Shown one piece after another: positions 26,001 to 38,900 of a stretch of DNA of 64,000 nucleotides. The notes beneath the pieces are model-generated. The model saw nothing but the letters and a program-made list of their open reading frames with translations, did no database searches and was not told the DNA's origin. This DNA comes from Lingula anatina (Eukaryota; Brachiopoda; Lingulata; Lingulida; Lingulidae). Each line of letters opens with the position of its first letter. The first letter of the stretch is position 1. Made by a program: the position numbers and the translations under genes. Where the stretch lies: positions 1 through 64,000 of the forward strand of contig NW_019775650.1 in the NCBI RefSeq assembly GCF_001039355.2. Direction: 5' to 3'.

Positions 26001-29000
26001 TTTTCTCCCAATTTCCACAGGGTAATGGAGACAACTTGATGCATGTTGCTTGCAGAAGAAAGGACGTGGATCTGGCAAAACTATTTGTGGAGTATGGAGC
26101 CAACTTTGATGTGCAAAATGTAAGTTTTGAATGTTGGCATGACATTAGAAAATTCTGGAAAAGTAACAAAAGTTATGATTAACATAAGTGTTTACTGACA
26201 TTTCATACTGTTGACATACAACAATAATTTGTGTTTGCAGAATATAGCTAAAATCTTGACTGCTTGATTTTGATAATTTTGGATAATTTAATATGTTTTA
26301 AAATTCTAACCTGTTTTGATTTTAATATTTAGTCACAATTTATTAATTTACATAGAAAGGCTGGCAGAGAATTTCCTTAAATTGTCACATGTGGCTACTC
26401 AGTTATTATTATTGTTATTGTTGTTGTTGTTTTTGTTGTTAATATTACTGTTGTAATTATTATTATTATTATTATTATTATTTAGTATGAGGGCCATACC
26501 CCCTTACATATATCAGCCTGGGAAGGAGATGAAGCTATGATGAAGTACCTGTATCAAGCTAAAGCCAATCCAAACATAACAGATCAGGTATGCAGATCTA
26601 TTTGAGATTGACATGGCATGTCATTGTATGGAATTTTGTAAAATTAGAATTTGGATTCAAACATTTATTGAATGAAGTGGTATTTTCAAAATACTAAAAT
26701 TGTGAATGGATAGTTCCTTTTAAGATATTCTCTGTAAAATCAAAAAAAGAGTCAGATTTATACATCAACAGTTTTATCATATTCCGTAAGTTGGGCCAAC
26801 AAAAAGCATCTGCTCGAATGAATAAAATATTAAAGTTAGACTAGTCATTTAATTTTTAGTTTGATAAAAGGGTCAGTTTTCACATGAGGTACTTGCTGAA
26901 TTCTAACCCGTTTTGATTTTAATATTTAGTCACAATTTATTAATTTACATAGAAAGGCTGGCAGAGAATTTCCCTAAATTGTCACATGTGGCTACTCTAT
27001 ATTGGCCTGTGAGTCAACAGAATGTGATGAGAATGGCATTTTCTTTTTAGATGGATCGGAGTCCCTTACACATAGCTGCAGAGCGTGGGAACACGAGTGT
27101 TGTGGAACTGTTGGTGGATAAATTCAAGGCTAATGTCGCCGCTCGAACTAAAGATGGCAGCACCTTAATGCATATAGCGTCAGAATGCGGGCATCCTGAT
27201 ACTGCACTTACATTTCTCAAGAAAGGAGTGCCACTGCATATGCCAAATAAAGTAAACAATTTAATTACTTTAACATGTAAAACACATCTGGAAATCTTAC
27301 TCCTTTTTTTCTTTCCTTTTTTCTAATGACAACAGTCATCATTTTAACGATTTAAAAAAGATTGGAAATTAGGTATCTAAAATAAGTTTTCGCCATTATC
27401 ATTAAATCAGTGTGTAATATAATGATGATAGTAATAATGATTGTGTTGATCAAAGAACATACTTGAACAAATTACCTTTCTGTTTTACTGTAAAAATATT
27501 TTAAAAGCCCTTTTGTGGAAAAGAACTGGAGACTTTATCCTTATTTTGTTTACTTCATTGATTATTTTTAAAACAAGAAGATGAATTAAGTTGAAATGTC
27601 TGTTGAAATGTTTATTCATGAAAATGAGAAAAAACTTTGGCACTGCTTTTTCAGGCAGGGGCTGTTTGTCTCCATGCTGCTGCCAAGAGAGGCCACACTG
27701 CTGTAGTGAGGTCACTCCTCCAGAAAGGTGCACAAGTAGACGCCAGGACCAAGGTGACTTTAATATATCATTTTACTACAAATAAAGAGAAATAAGAATA
27801 GAAAAATCTTCTTATAAAAGACTAAGCATAAGTAACAAGTAAACGCCAGGGCTAAAGTGACTTTGAAATATCATTTTACTACAATAAAGAAAAAAAAATA
27901 AAAATCAGCAAAAAGAAGAGTTAAGCATTCCTTTGACAAAATGGTGTACCATTTCCAAATTGTCATTTTGACTATTGTTCATGAGGGTTCAGTTTTCTCC
28001 ATATTTATGCATTAATTTTTTCCAGATAATGAGAGAATCCTTCTATTTTCAAAACTTAATTTAAAATTACAGCCCACCTATCATCATTAGTTCAAAGTTT
28101 TTATGTTTAAAGATCAAAACATACCCAAAAGTATCTTATTTGTGTCCAATTTGAAAGGGAATAATTTGTATTTTCAGGACAACTACACAGCCCTGCACAT
28201 AGCTGTGGAGGCATGCAGACCACTTGTGGTACAGACACTATTGGGCTTTGGTGCTCAGGTGGAACTCAAGGGAGGACTGGTCAGTCTGTCTTTTTATNAA
28301 CCATATATTGATAATTACTTCACTATGTTGAAAAGATTGTCGATTTATTTCAAGGAAAGAAATACCATTCATTGGATTATTAACATTGTAGTTCTTTTAG
28401 TTTCCTGGAACAGCAGTTTTCTTGTGGAAAGCAATAATGATCAGTATAATGGTGATATGTTGAATTAAAAAAAATGTTTGGTTATAAATATTGATCAAAC
28501 AGACTGTTCTTTTTTTTTTTTTCTATGAGAATGCAATTGTGCAGTGAATGTTTACTAGTGAAACAAATTTCTATAAATTAAAGTTGATGTTGATATTTTA
28601 GGCCCAGGAGACCCCACTCCACATAGCAGCCAGAACCAGTGAAGGGGAAAAGTGTGCAGAAATGCTGATCAAAAGTGGAGCCAATGTTAATTCCATTCAG
28701 GAGAACGGGGAGACTGCAATGCACATAGCAGCCAGATACGGTCTCATCAAAATGGTTATTGCCCTCTTGGAAGAAGGTGGTGACCCCTGTTGGCAATCAA
28801 AGGTAATAAGTGTTTATTTCTGAATATATAGTAAACATAGAAGATAATATCCGAGTCATATCACTATAAGTGTTGTACTTCTTAGATTGTTCCAGTATTT
28901 GTAATATTCCAAATAAAATATTGTTATCACAGTTAAAATACCATCTGCAAACGTATATGCCATTTGTGATATTTAAAGTACAATTTTGAAATTGAGGATT

Positions 29001-29957
29001 AATCAGAGGGTGTAGAATTAAGGAATGTCCTGTTGAATGGGGTTATCTAATTATCTTGAGGTCTTAATTTATACACAAGGTTACTATTGTTTCAAAGTAG
29101 AAAAAATATTTTATATATTTTTTTAAATTCTCAAGTTGATTTGTTCTGTATTTTTCCAGCTTGGAGAAACTCCTCTCCATGTGTCTGTGAGACACTGTCA
29201 TTGGGATGTGGCAGATGAACTTCTCAGATTTGTGGCCACAGAAAAGTCCCATATAGATGCTGTGATGCTAGTCAATCAACAAAATACTGTAAGATATTTA
29301 GTTTTTGATTTAAATATTTTAATGACATTTTATATTCTCTCAAATGATGTTTGATGTTTGACATTAACAAAATTCTGTAAGGTTAATTTTTTAATTCAAA
29401 TATTTTAATTACATTTTACTCTCAAATTTTCTTTGCTGTACATAAAGTAACACTTTTATCTGGATGGCAACTGGTATTGCTTGTGGCATATTATTCATTT
29501 ATCATAAAATGTTTACATAAGCATGGTATTATTTAAGCAGATTTTCCAAGATTGTAAATTGAAATATTTTTTAAAGATATTGATATCAATTTTTTTTAAA
29601 CAGGAAGGGGAAACTTGTGTGCATTATGCAGCTGAAATTACCAAGAACATGTGCCATAGAGAGTTTGAAGATGTCGATGTGATCAAACTGATGCTGGAAT
29701 ACAATGGAGACACGAACACACAGACTAGAATGGTAAGATCCTGTAGAAATGTGAATGAAAAATCGTAGTATGCTCTTCTCATTATCGCACTGCTGGAATG
29801 CAGGTTGTAAATCAAGTATGTGAAAAAAGAATGATGATTGCGGTAACTGCAGATGCAAGTCAAGATATAAATGCTTTATTGATGAATTTAAACATGCGTA
29901 TTTGGAACATATGGGTTTACAGACATTGTAAATTTTTCTAGGTCTATGGGCTATAGT

Positions 29958-29999
<42 letters not shown>

Positions 30000-32900
30000 G
30001 GGTTAATTGTACATTTTGCAATAAACAAAATGTATGTGAGATGTAATTTTTTTGAATAAAAATTTGAAGTGAAAAAGTCTAAAAACAGGGATCATTATCA
30101 TTTAAAAAGAAACAAGTTCATGCTGCACTGAATTTGATTCTGCCATCTTGTTTCTGTTGTCATATTTTCACCCTTTTTCTCCAGACACATGAGACCCCAC
30201 TTCACTACTGCTCCAGGGCAGGAAACGAGGACATCTTGTTGGAAATGGTCAGACATTTAGGTCCCAACAGAGTTCAGTTGGCAGTCAACAAGCAAGCAAA
30301 GGTACTAGATGTAGTATAAGGACAGTTAGTACCATATCAGCAAAGACATTTGAAACTGTGAAATTTCGACCATAAAAATCCATTGAAATGTTGGTTATCA
30401 TATTGAAATGCTATTCTCCAATTTTGCTTACATGAGATATATTTTATGTCATAGAAAGAAGTTTTTGCTTTTTTGCTTTTGTGGGCAACAGGACATGACT
30501 TGAAATTATACTGTCAATCATAATTTGCCACATGTTTATCCAAGTTTATCCCATTATTAAATTGATAACAAACTTACCCATCAAATATGACACCACTGAT
30601 TCAGTACCAAACTTAATTAACCACATGTAGCAGAAATGAATGAATTAATGTGTGAATGAGGCAGAGACAGTAATTAATTAAGATTAGAAATATCTTCAGT
30701 CAGCAGCTTTTCAAGGAATATTTACCACATATTGAGGGATGCCAGTGCTTCATACTTAATCTTTTTCTTAATCTTTTCCTGAAACCTAATAAAACGTATC
30801 CCCAGTGCATCAAGCCAATTTATGTGATTTAGGGTCCAGGTAATATTTTCTCAGAAAAGTACTTCTCCGTTCATAAATCTGCAATTTACGATATTCTTTC
30901 AGAATGGCTGGTCCCCATTATTGGTTGCGTGTGAGCAGGGCCACCTGGACATTGTAAAGATCTTAATGCAGAACCATGCCAGAGTAGATGTGTTTGATGA
31001 GGTGAAAATTTGATAAAAAAAATATGGAAAGATAAGAAATAACTTATGATATAATTGTTGTGGGGCACTAAATACAGCACAGGGTCTATATTTTACATAC
31101 ATTTGTAAAGTTTTTATTTACAGTAGATGTAACAGCTCACTTTTTAAGTTAAAGCAGGGAAAACATGAAAGAGGCATATTAAGGGAGCACTCATGTCTCA
31201 TTATTCCATTGCACCCTACCAAATGCCACCATGTATAGCAGAGATTCATTATATTAATTTCTGAAAAAATCATATTTACACAGATACTTTTTGATTGCCT
31301 TCTTTTCTTTTTGTACTGGAGGGAAAATAAGTAGATCAAATTTACAACCTTGTTTGTTAAGACATTTTTGTTCTATGACAGCATGGTAAGGCAGCACTCC
31401 ACCTGGCGGCAGAGAACGGCCATGATGAGGTAGCAGATGTGTTACTGTGGCACAAGGCATTTGTCAATGCTAAGTCCAAGCTTGGGGTCACCCCTCTCCA
31501 CCTGGCGGCACAGAATGGCTGCAATAAACTGGTCAAACTGCTGATAGAGACTCATGGAGCTACCATTGATGCCTTGTCACTGGTGAGTATGTCATCTGTG
31601 ACTAAAAATGTCCATGCAGCCTGCATATATTTATTTTGTTGATTATTTTTGTACATTTTTTTCCAGATCATTTGTGAAAAAAGCATAAAGCTGTTATGTC
31701 AAGTCTTTTAAAGCAAAGACATTTGTAATACCTTGTGTGAAAGGGGTTTAAATTTGCTGAGCCCATCCAATAGCTTGAAAAAAATTAGTTTTCATTTGGG
31801 TTGCCTGCCTCCAATGTTACCCTCAATTTTTATTTTTATTTTTTAGGCAAAGAAAACTCCTTTGCATATGGCTGCACAGAATGGGCAGATGGAAGTTTGC
31901 AGCACTTTCCTGAAGATGAAAGCTGATGCAAATGCTACTGATGTGGTATGTTGTTATTTTGATGAAAGAAATAGGAAAAAAGTCAAGTTCATTTCTTTGA
32001 ACATTAATTATAGGTTTGCAACAACATATGCTGATATTTAAAAAAGGAAAATTTCTGAAATGTAAAAAGATTACTGCATGATCAACAAAGCTAGATTGGA
32101 GAACAAAAGCAACATTCTATGGTTTTTGAAAACAAAAAACAACAAAAACATTTATATCTCTTAATGCTTTTTCAGCATGGTCAAACTCCCCTCCATTTGG
32201 CTGCAGAAAATGACCACTCAGATGTTGTGAAACTCTTCCTAAAGCACAAGCCTGAGCTCGTCACTATGGCCAACACGGTGAGTCAAATTATACTTAAACC
32301 AGGAGCAATAGTCACTTATTTGAATTTCCATTTGCTGTTCAGCAGTATGTCATGTAAAATTGACATTAAGAATTTCCTGGTTATAAAAAAAAATGGGATA
32401 ACTATTTTTATGAAATGGTTCATCAAAGAGATGTTTAATGTAAGACATCAAGAAATAGCATGGAATAAAACACTTGACATTTCTATGATAAGATCAGTTT
32501 TTAATGAATGTTTATTAATATCTTGGATATTGATGAAAAGTTTTGATTATCTCTTTGACAGGTTGTTGGGTAAAATTTTTATGTTTGACATTGTGAAGGT
32601 TTTTCTGCTAACAATGAATTATAGCATTTCGTTTGATAACTTTCAGAATTGATTTTTCTGTGTTTCTAGGATATAAAAACACTAAAATAACACATCAAAA
32701 TGCTCTTTAACAGCCATTCAAGAGGGGGGATTAACTTGAAAGGTTATGCAATAACCATTCTGGTTTATTAAATTGACAAAAGGTGGTCTTGTTTGCTGTG
32801 TCTGTGATTTTATTACTTTTCACTCCACTGACTTTTAGGTTTTTATCTTACATACCAAATGTTATTTTGCTATCATGTTACTTTCCACTTAGATTTGGAT

Positions 32901-35900
32901 TATTAAAGACATTTGAACAGATTATATTACAGAAAACAGCTACGTTAAAAGATAATTGATAATAAATTTTTCTAATGCTTGGTAATAAAAACCCATGTAT
33001 ATCATGAGGGCTTAAAACAAATTAATTGATTTTTAGCTCTTAGGTTTACTTTAGTTTATAAGAAGTAAAACAATTCTTCATGTGTCTTTACTTGGTTTTT
33101 GTATTAAATCTAGTGGATTGATTATAATAGAGTTTGGGTACTAACACTGTGAAATGGTTTAGTAACTATTACAATTTAATTAAATGCTGTGACCAGGATA
33201 ATGTAAGTATGTGGGGCCAATGACCTTTATATAGGTAATGGTTCACTTTCCAGAAAATTGGAATGACCAAAAAATGCATGCATGTCCAATTTCCCATATT
33301 TTGCATTGATCACCTTTGTACATTTCTCCCCTGCAATATGAAACGTGGATGTAAACTTGTGTCATACTGCACGCATGCACTTGTACACTATCATGTTGGG
33401 TTTTGCAGGAAGGCTATATGAATTGGTATTTGACCTGTTGTTGTTTTACTTTCACTGGGTTGGATTTTATCATTTTTTTATGAATTTTCATAAGCATGTT
33501 GATGTTTATATATTGCAAAATTATTTTAAAGCTGTCTCTCTTGACAATGTTGATAGATTGTATGAGTGAGACTTTATTTTCTTTTAATTATGTGAAATTA
33601 GTTCTAACTTTAAATCCAGTATAAAGCATACATCAAGACCTGTTAAGGGTTCTTTTTGAAGTTTTGCATGTATAGTCAGAAGCAGGATATAGCATATTTC
33701 TTGTCACAAAAAATGCATTTCTTATATGCTTTGTTTAATTATATTATTTTAATGTATTTTTAAACTGGTCCTTCATTTTTTGTATTGATATTCTATTTCT
33801 TGGTTCAGATATTGTTAAACTTTGGAGTAATGGGTATAATTTCAGCTCATATAAACATTTCATTAAATCAGAGGCAATTTTTTTTCACTTTCAGAATGGC
33901 ATGACATGTGCTCACATAGCTGCCTCAAAGGGCAGTGTAGGTGTCATTAAGGAACTTATGAGATTCAACAAAATGGTAGTGACAACAGCCAGAAATAGGG
34001 TAAGTTTGGTCGAGTTGTTTTTGTATACAGCTTTTTTTTTTCCTTTGCCAAAATAAATTTTCTTTACAGTTTTATTGACAACATGAAGACAATTCTAATG
34101 TGACGTTGAATCAGATAAGACTACATATGCATACATACTCATACAAAGCTCTATTTTTTTTCAACCAAAAAAGTTTTCCTAACATGCTTAACAAAAAGAG
34201 GATTGTCCTGAAAAGGCATGAATTCAGATGGAGGATTGTTTAAATTTAAACTAATTCATTTTGTTATTTCCTTTGTTTATTGTGTATAGACCAACAACTC
34301 GACAGCCCTCCATCTAGCTGCAGAAGGAGGACATGTAGAAGTAGTCCAAGTGTTGCTGGAAGCTGGAGCCTCTGCAACTGATGAAAATGCCGTAAGTGGC
34401 TCCTAGTAATGCACTTAGCTTATTCATAGGGTTATTGATGTGTCTGCTGTTCATTTACTTTTATGTGCTTGTGTTATTGTGATATAAAATGAAGAATATA
34501 AATATTTTGAAATAAAAAAAATTACGAAAATGAGACGAGTTAGAAAGTAAAGAAAATAAAAGATTAGAAACATGGTTTTTGAAATACTTGATAAGTTACA
34601 CAATGTCATGTGGTATTATTTGACAAAATGTGCCTTGTGAATATAAATAAAAGATTATTGAATCTAAGGTGGCTGTTATTGTCTTGGAGATAAAAGGAAC
34701 AAATAGCTTTCAGTAATGAAAATATCCCAAAATATTAAATTTTTAATAATAACATCTGATATAATTTACATTTTTATATTTTTTAAGGAGGGTATGACGG
34801 CCATTCATCTGTCAGCCAAACATGGGCATGTGCACATCTTAGATGCACTGAAGGGACATGTTGATTTTGCCGTCACAAGTGCTAAGGTAGGTCAGGAAAA
34901 CAGTTCTACAGTTTATTAATAACTCTTCTGTCAGTCAAAAAAGATCAAAAGGCTCTTTTTTCCAAATGTTACATCTTAAGATTCTCATGAGATAATTTGT
35001 TGAGAACAGATGCTGTTTTCTGGAAACACATGGCAGTTTTGTAAAGTAAATAACCCATTCACCTTGCAGTGAAGGTTACTTGGCTATGCGTGTTTTGGTT
35101 GTCAATAAGCGTTGTCAGTTTTGACAAGTGCAGTGCCCATCTAACAACATGGTGGTGCCAGTTTGCACTGGCTTTCAAAACTTGTACAGTATGCCAGAAC
35201 ATTCGGTGTGATAAAAAAAAACTGTAACTAAATATGACTTTCACAGCTTTTGACCTTTTTGATCTGATTTTCTTTGTTTATATTATCCTGTGACTATGGG
35301 CAATATTATTGGCTACCGTGTATATTATTACAAACTCTCAGTAGTATCTGTTGAAATGCAACACTTGGCAAGAGGAAAGTTGGCCTCTTTTTAAAGACAA
35401 ACAAATTGAACATGATTCTATATCTGGGAAAAGAGTTTGATTTAGGCTTCAAATCACTGGTAAGTCTCAGGTGTATTCAGTGCTGGCTCTCAGTGTTAAT
35501 CCTGTTGCACATTTCCTTGGATGGGCAGTGACTTCAAGTTAGACTGTTGTTTTGATGCATCTTTTTGATACTGTTCTCAGACATTGGGTAGGTGTACACA
35601 CAGGTGTATATAGTATTCTCAGGTAGCTGGTTAGCTTGATGAATGGGATGCTCTGTCAGTACTTGGTTAACTCTTTTCACGATGAAAGGAATTGAGCGCT
35701 AGGGTGTAGTTTATCAAAATCTAATGAGACTAAAGAGATATGTTCATGCTCAGCCTTATAATGCTAGTAGGAAGAGGAAACCTGTCATTCCAGTGTCATG
35801 ACTTTCATGCGGTTCCAAAATTGAACATGCTTACCTTGTTGAAGGTCCACAGGGACAGTTTGGCTTCAATTTTCAACCAAAGTGTCAGTGAGGATAGTGG

Positions 35901-38900
35901 AGTAGATGTAGAGTCACTTTTAGATGAGAATTTTGATGAAAGTGAAGAAAATTGGCCACAGTTTCATGATGATGACGGTGGTGGTAGTAAAAAAGAAAAT
36001 GGACATTTTGATCATTCTGAGGTGAAGTTCAAACTATTCTGACTTTTGAAATTAAATTGAATTTTTTGAAATCTTAAATCAATATCCAATGCAAGAGAAA
36101 ATTGAATATTTTCAGACCGGGTTAACAGCCCTCCATGTTGCTGCTCATTATGGTCAAGCAGACTTTGTGCGTGAGACACTGACCAGTATTCCAGCCACAG
36201 TGACCAGTGAGGCCCCAGACTCTGAAACTGGACTCAAGGATGTCACTGCTGAGGTGAGTCTTACAAAGCAGTTTTTTAAATTAAAAAGTCACATAAAAAG
36301 TCAAAGAATAACAAAATTTTTGTTGGTGTTTTTCTGGGATCTTGGTAGCATTTCAGAAGAAATTTATAAAGCTTCTTTAGTGATGATTTTCTTCCCAATA
36401 AAAACAAAACGTAATTTTCAGTACGTATGTTTATGAGCTCTGAGACTTTTTACTGTAGTCTACAAAAAAAAAATAATAATAATTTAAGAACAAATAAATG
36501 AGTAAATAAAGAAAACAAAACATATTTGAAACTACAGGTGCTTTTTTTTTCACAATTAATGAATTAATCTTTAATTAAAAATGTAAAGAATAGTTTACAG
36601 TTGTAGCTGCAATAAGCGTTTACATCTGGAATTTCCTTCTAAGCATATCTATTACAACCATTGACACTATAGTTTATGTACCCTCTGGTTCATTACTTGC
36701 TTCAGATATAATTCTCTAGAATTTATGATCACGTTGCTTTTTTTAACACCTGGGCCATATTTCACAGTATTAATTGGTCAGATGAATGAGGAACTAGTCA
36801 CTTCATAATAGCATACCAAGAATATAATGCATTTGTGTAGGCCTTGTTATTGCTATTTTCCCTACTGATACACTTTCAAGAATCACAGATTGTTATTGTT
36901 ATTTTTACAGTATATATATATATCCATTTACTAAATTATTCTGGCATTGCTATGTATAAATATGGCTCACATTGTAACTATGGAATGTATATAAAAAAGC
37001 AAGTTCAGAATCTCAAAGTCACACTGTATATCCATTTTTAAATTATCAACATTTTTAATCTGCTTTACTATGGTGGTTAGATATTATTTTTTTCTTTTAT
37101 TTCTTTAATCTATTTTATCTTGGTATTTATCTCTCCTGTAGTCTGGCCTCACTCCGCTCCACCTGGCCTCTCAGTCTGGTCATGAAGGGTTGGTCCGCCT
37201 GTTACTCAATTCTCCAGGTGTGCAAGCAGACGCAGCCACCAAAGTCCAGGTAATAAACACAGTGATTCTGTCTGGACGTTCTAGAATTTGTATGCGTGCA
37301 TAACCAGTGATCTGACTTTTAACTTGAACTTCTGAACTGTATCGGGAGGGAGGATGTATCCAAGGAATTTAGGATCAATACTTTATTTATTTCTTAAGTA
37401 TAACAGTGAAATAGAGATGTGTGAATTTGATATGTTAATATCTATTAGTAGATTTACAATGCCTTATGCATCATCATTATTTTTTTAAGTTCTTTGTAAA
37501 GATTTAGTATTACTGGATTTAAATTAAAAGTAGTATTTATTGAATCAACAGCTATCCAAATCATCTATTTATTTATAAAATATTTTGAACTATTAGCAAC
37601 CTGTAGAAAAAAGTAATATTTCAATATTTATTGTTATGATTAAAATTAAGGTTACATTAATAAATTAATTTCAGGGTTCAATACCACTCCACATGGCTGC
37701 TCAGAATGGCCATACTTCAGTGGTCAGTCTGCTTCTCAGTAAGTCCACCTCTCAGATCCATGTCAAGGACAAGAGGGGCAGGACTGGACTGCACCTGTCT
37801 GCTGCACATGGACATTATGATATGGTGGCACTTCTGCTGGGGCAGGGGGCTGATATTAATGTTTATGATAAGGTAATATATTAAATATATTCTGAAGAAT
37901 TTATTTATTGAGTTATTTAATATTTTTGTTTATTCAGGCAACCTAGAATTTACATAAAAATGTTTATGTGAAGGTGATTTAGCACATAAAATTTATTTTT
38001 CATTTTTTCATAAATATGGGATTTACAGAGATGAGTGATGAACAATATGTTTTCCAAAGCCATGATATTTTTAAAGTATACCATCTTTATACAATTATAT
38101 TGAAATCATTGAGATTTAAAGTTTACTTTCTAAGAAAAAAAATTACAGTTACATATAACACACCACAGCCACTCACTGTCAAACATGCAGTATACATATC
38201 AATGACTACACTTAAAACATTTTCAAAAAATGACAGCCTCAAACAATTTTTTAGAATGGCTGGACCCCTCTCCATTTTGCTGCAAAGGCAGGCTACTTGA
38301 AAGTGGTGAAGTTATTGATAGAGAGTGGTGCTGCACCCAAGTATGAATCTAAGGAAGGGAAGGTACCCATCTGCTATGCTGCAGCCATGAATCACACTGA
38401 GGTGGTCAGTTATCTTATGAAGAGAGACCACAACACACAGCATTTGATGGACGATAAGAAGGTAAGGAATTTCGGCTGCTTCCACATTCCTAATGGGTGC
38501 AGGAAGGTCAGGCAGAGTGCAGGTATCCTTTCCAGGAAAGATGTTGATTTGATATTTAACTGTGTCATATATAGAAATGTTATCCTATTATTTATCAGTA
38601 CTCCAGCTCAATGCAATCAAAAATCTAATCTTATGTAATCCTACATAAAACGCATATGTAATTATGAAATCCCTCAAACCAGGAACATTTAGAGGAAGAA
38701 CTTGTTAAGTACAAAAAAGAATGACATAGTTCAGGTTAATTCAATCCTTGTCACACAGGTTCATCATTAGTCTTAATATTTTAATAACAAGAAGCATAGG
38801 TTTAATTAGACAAAATGGCTTAATATTTATTCAAATTAATTTGTTTTTCATTCATATCCCAGTTTGTATTTGACCTGATGGTATGTGGCAAGACCAACAA

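Noticed and set aside
32119-32652. Long plus-strand frame
   Set aside because: Only 32176-32277 is real (nompC exon 18); the rest is intron read past the GTGAGT donor.
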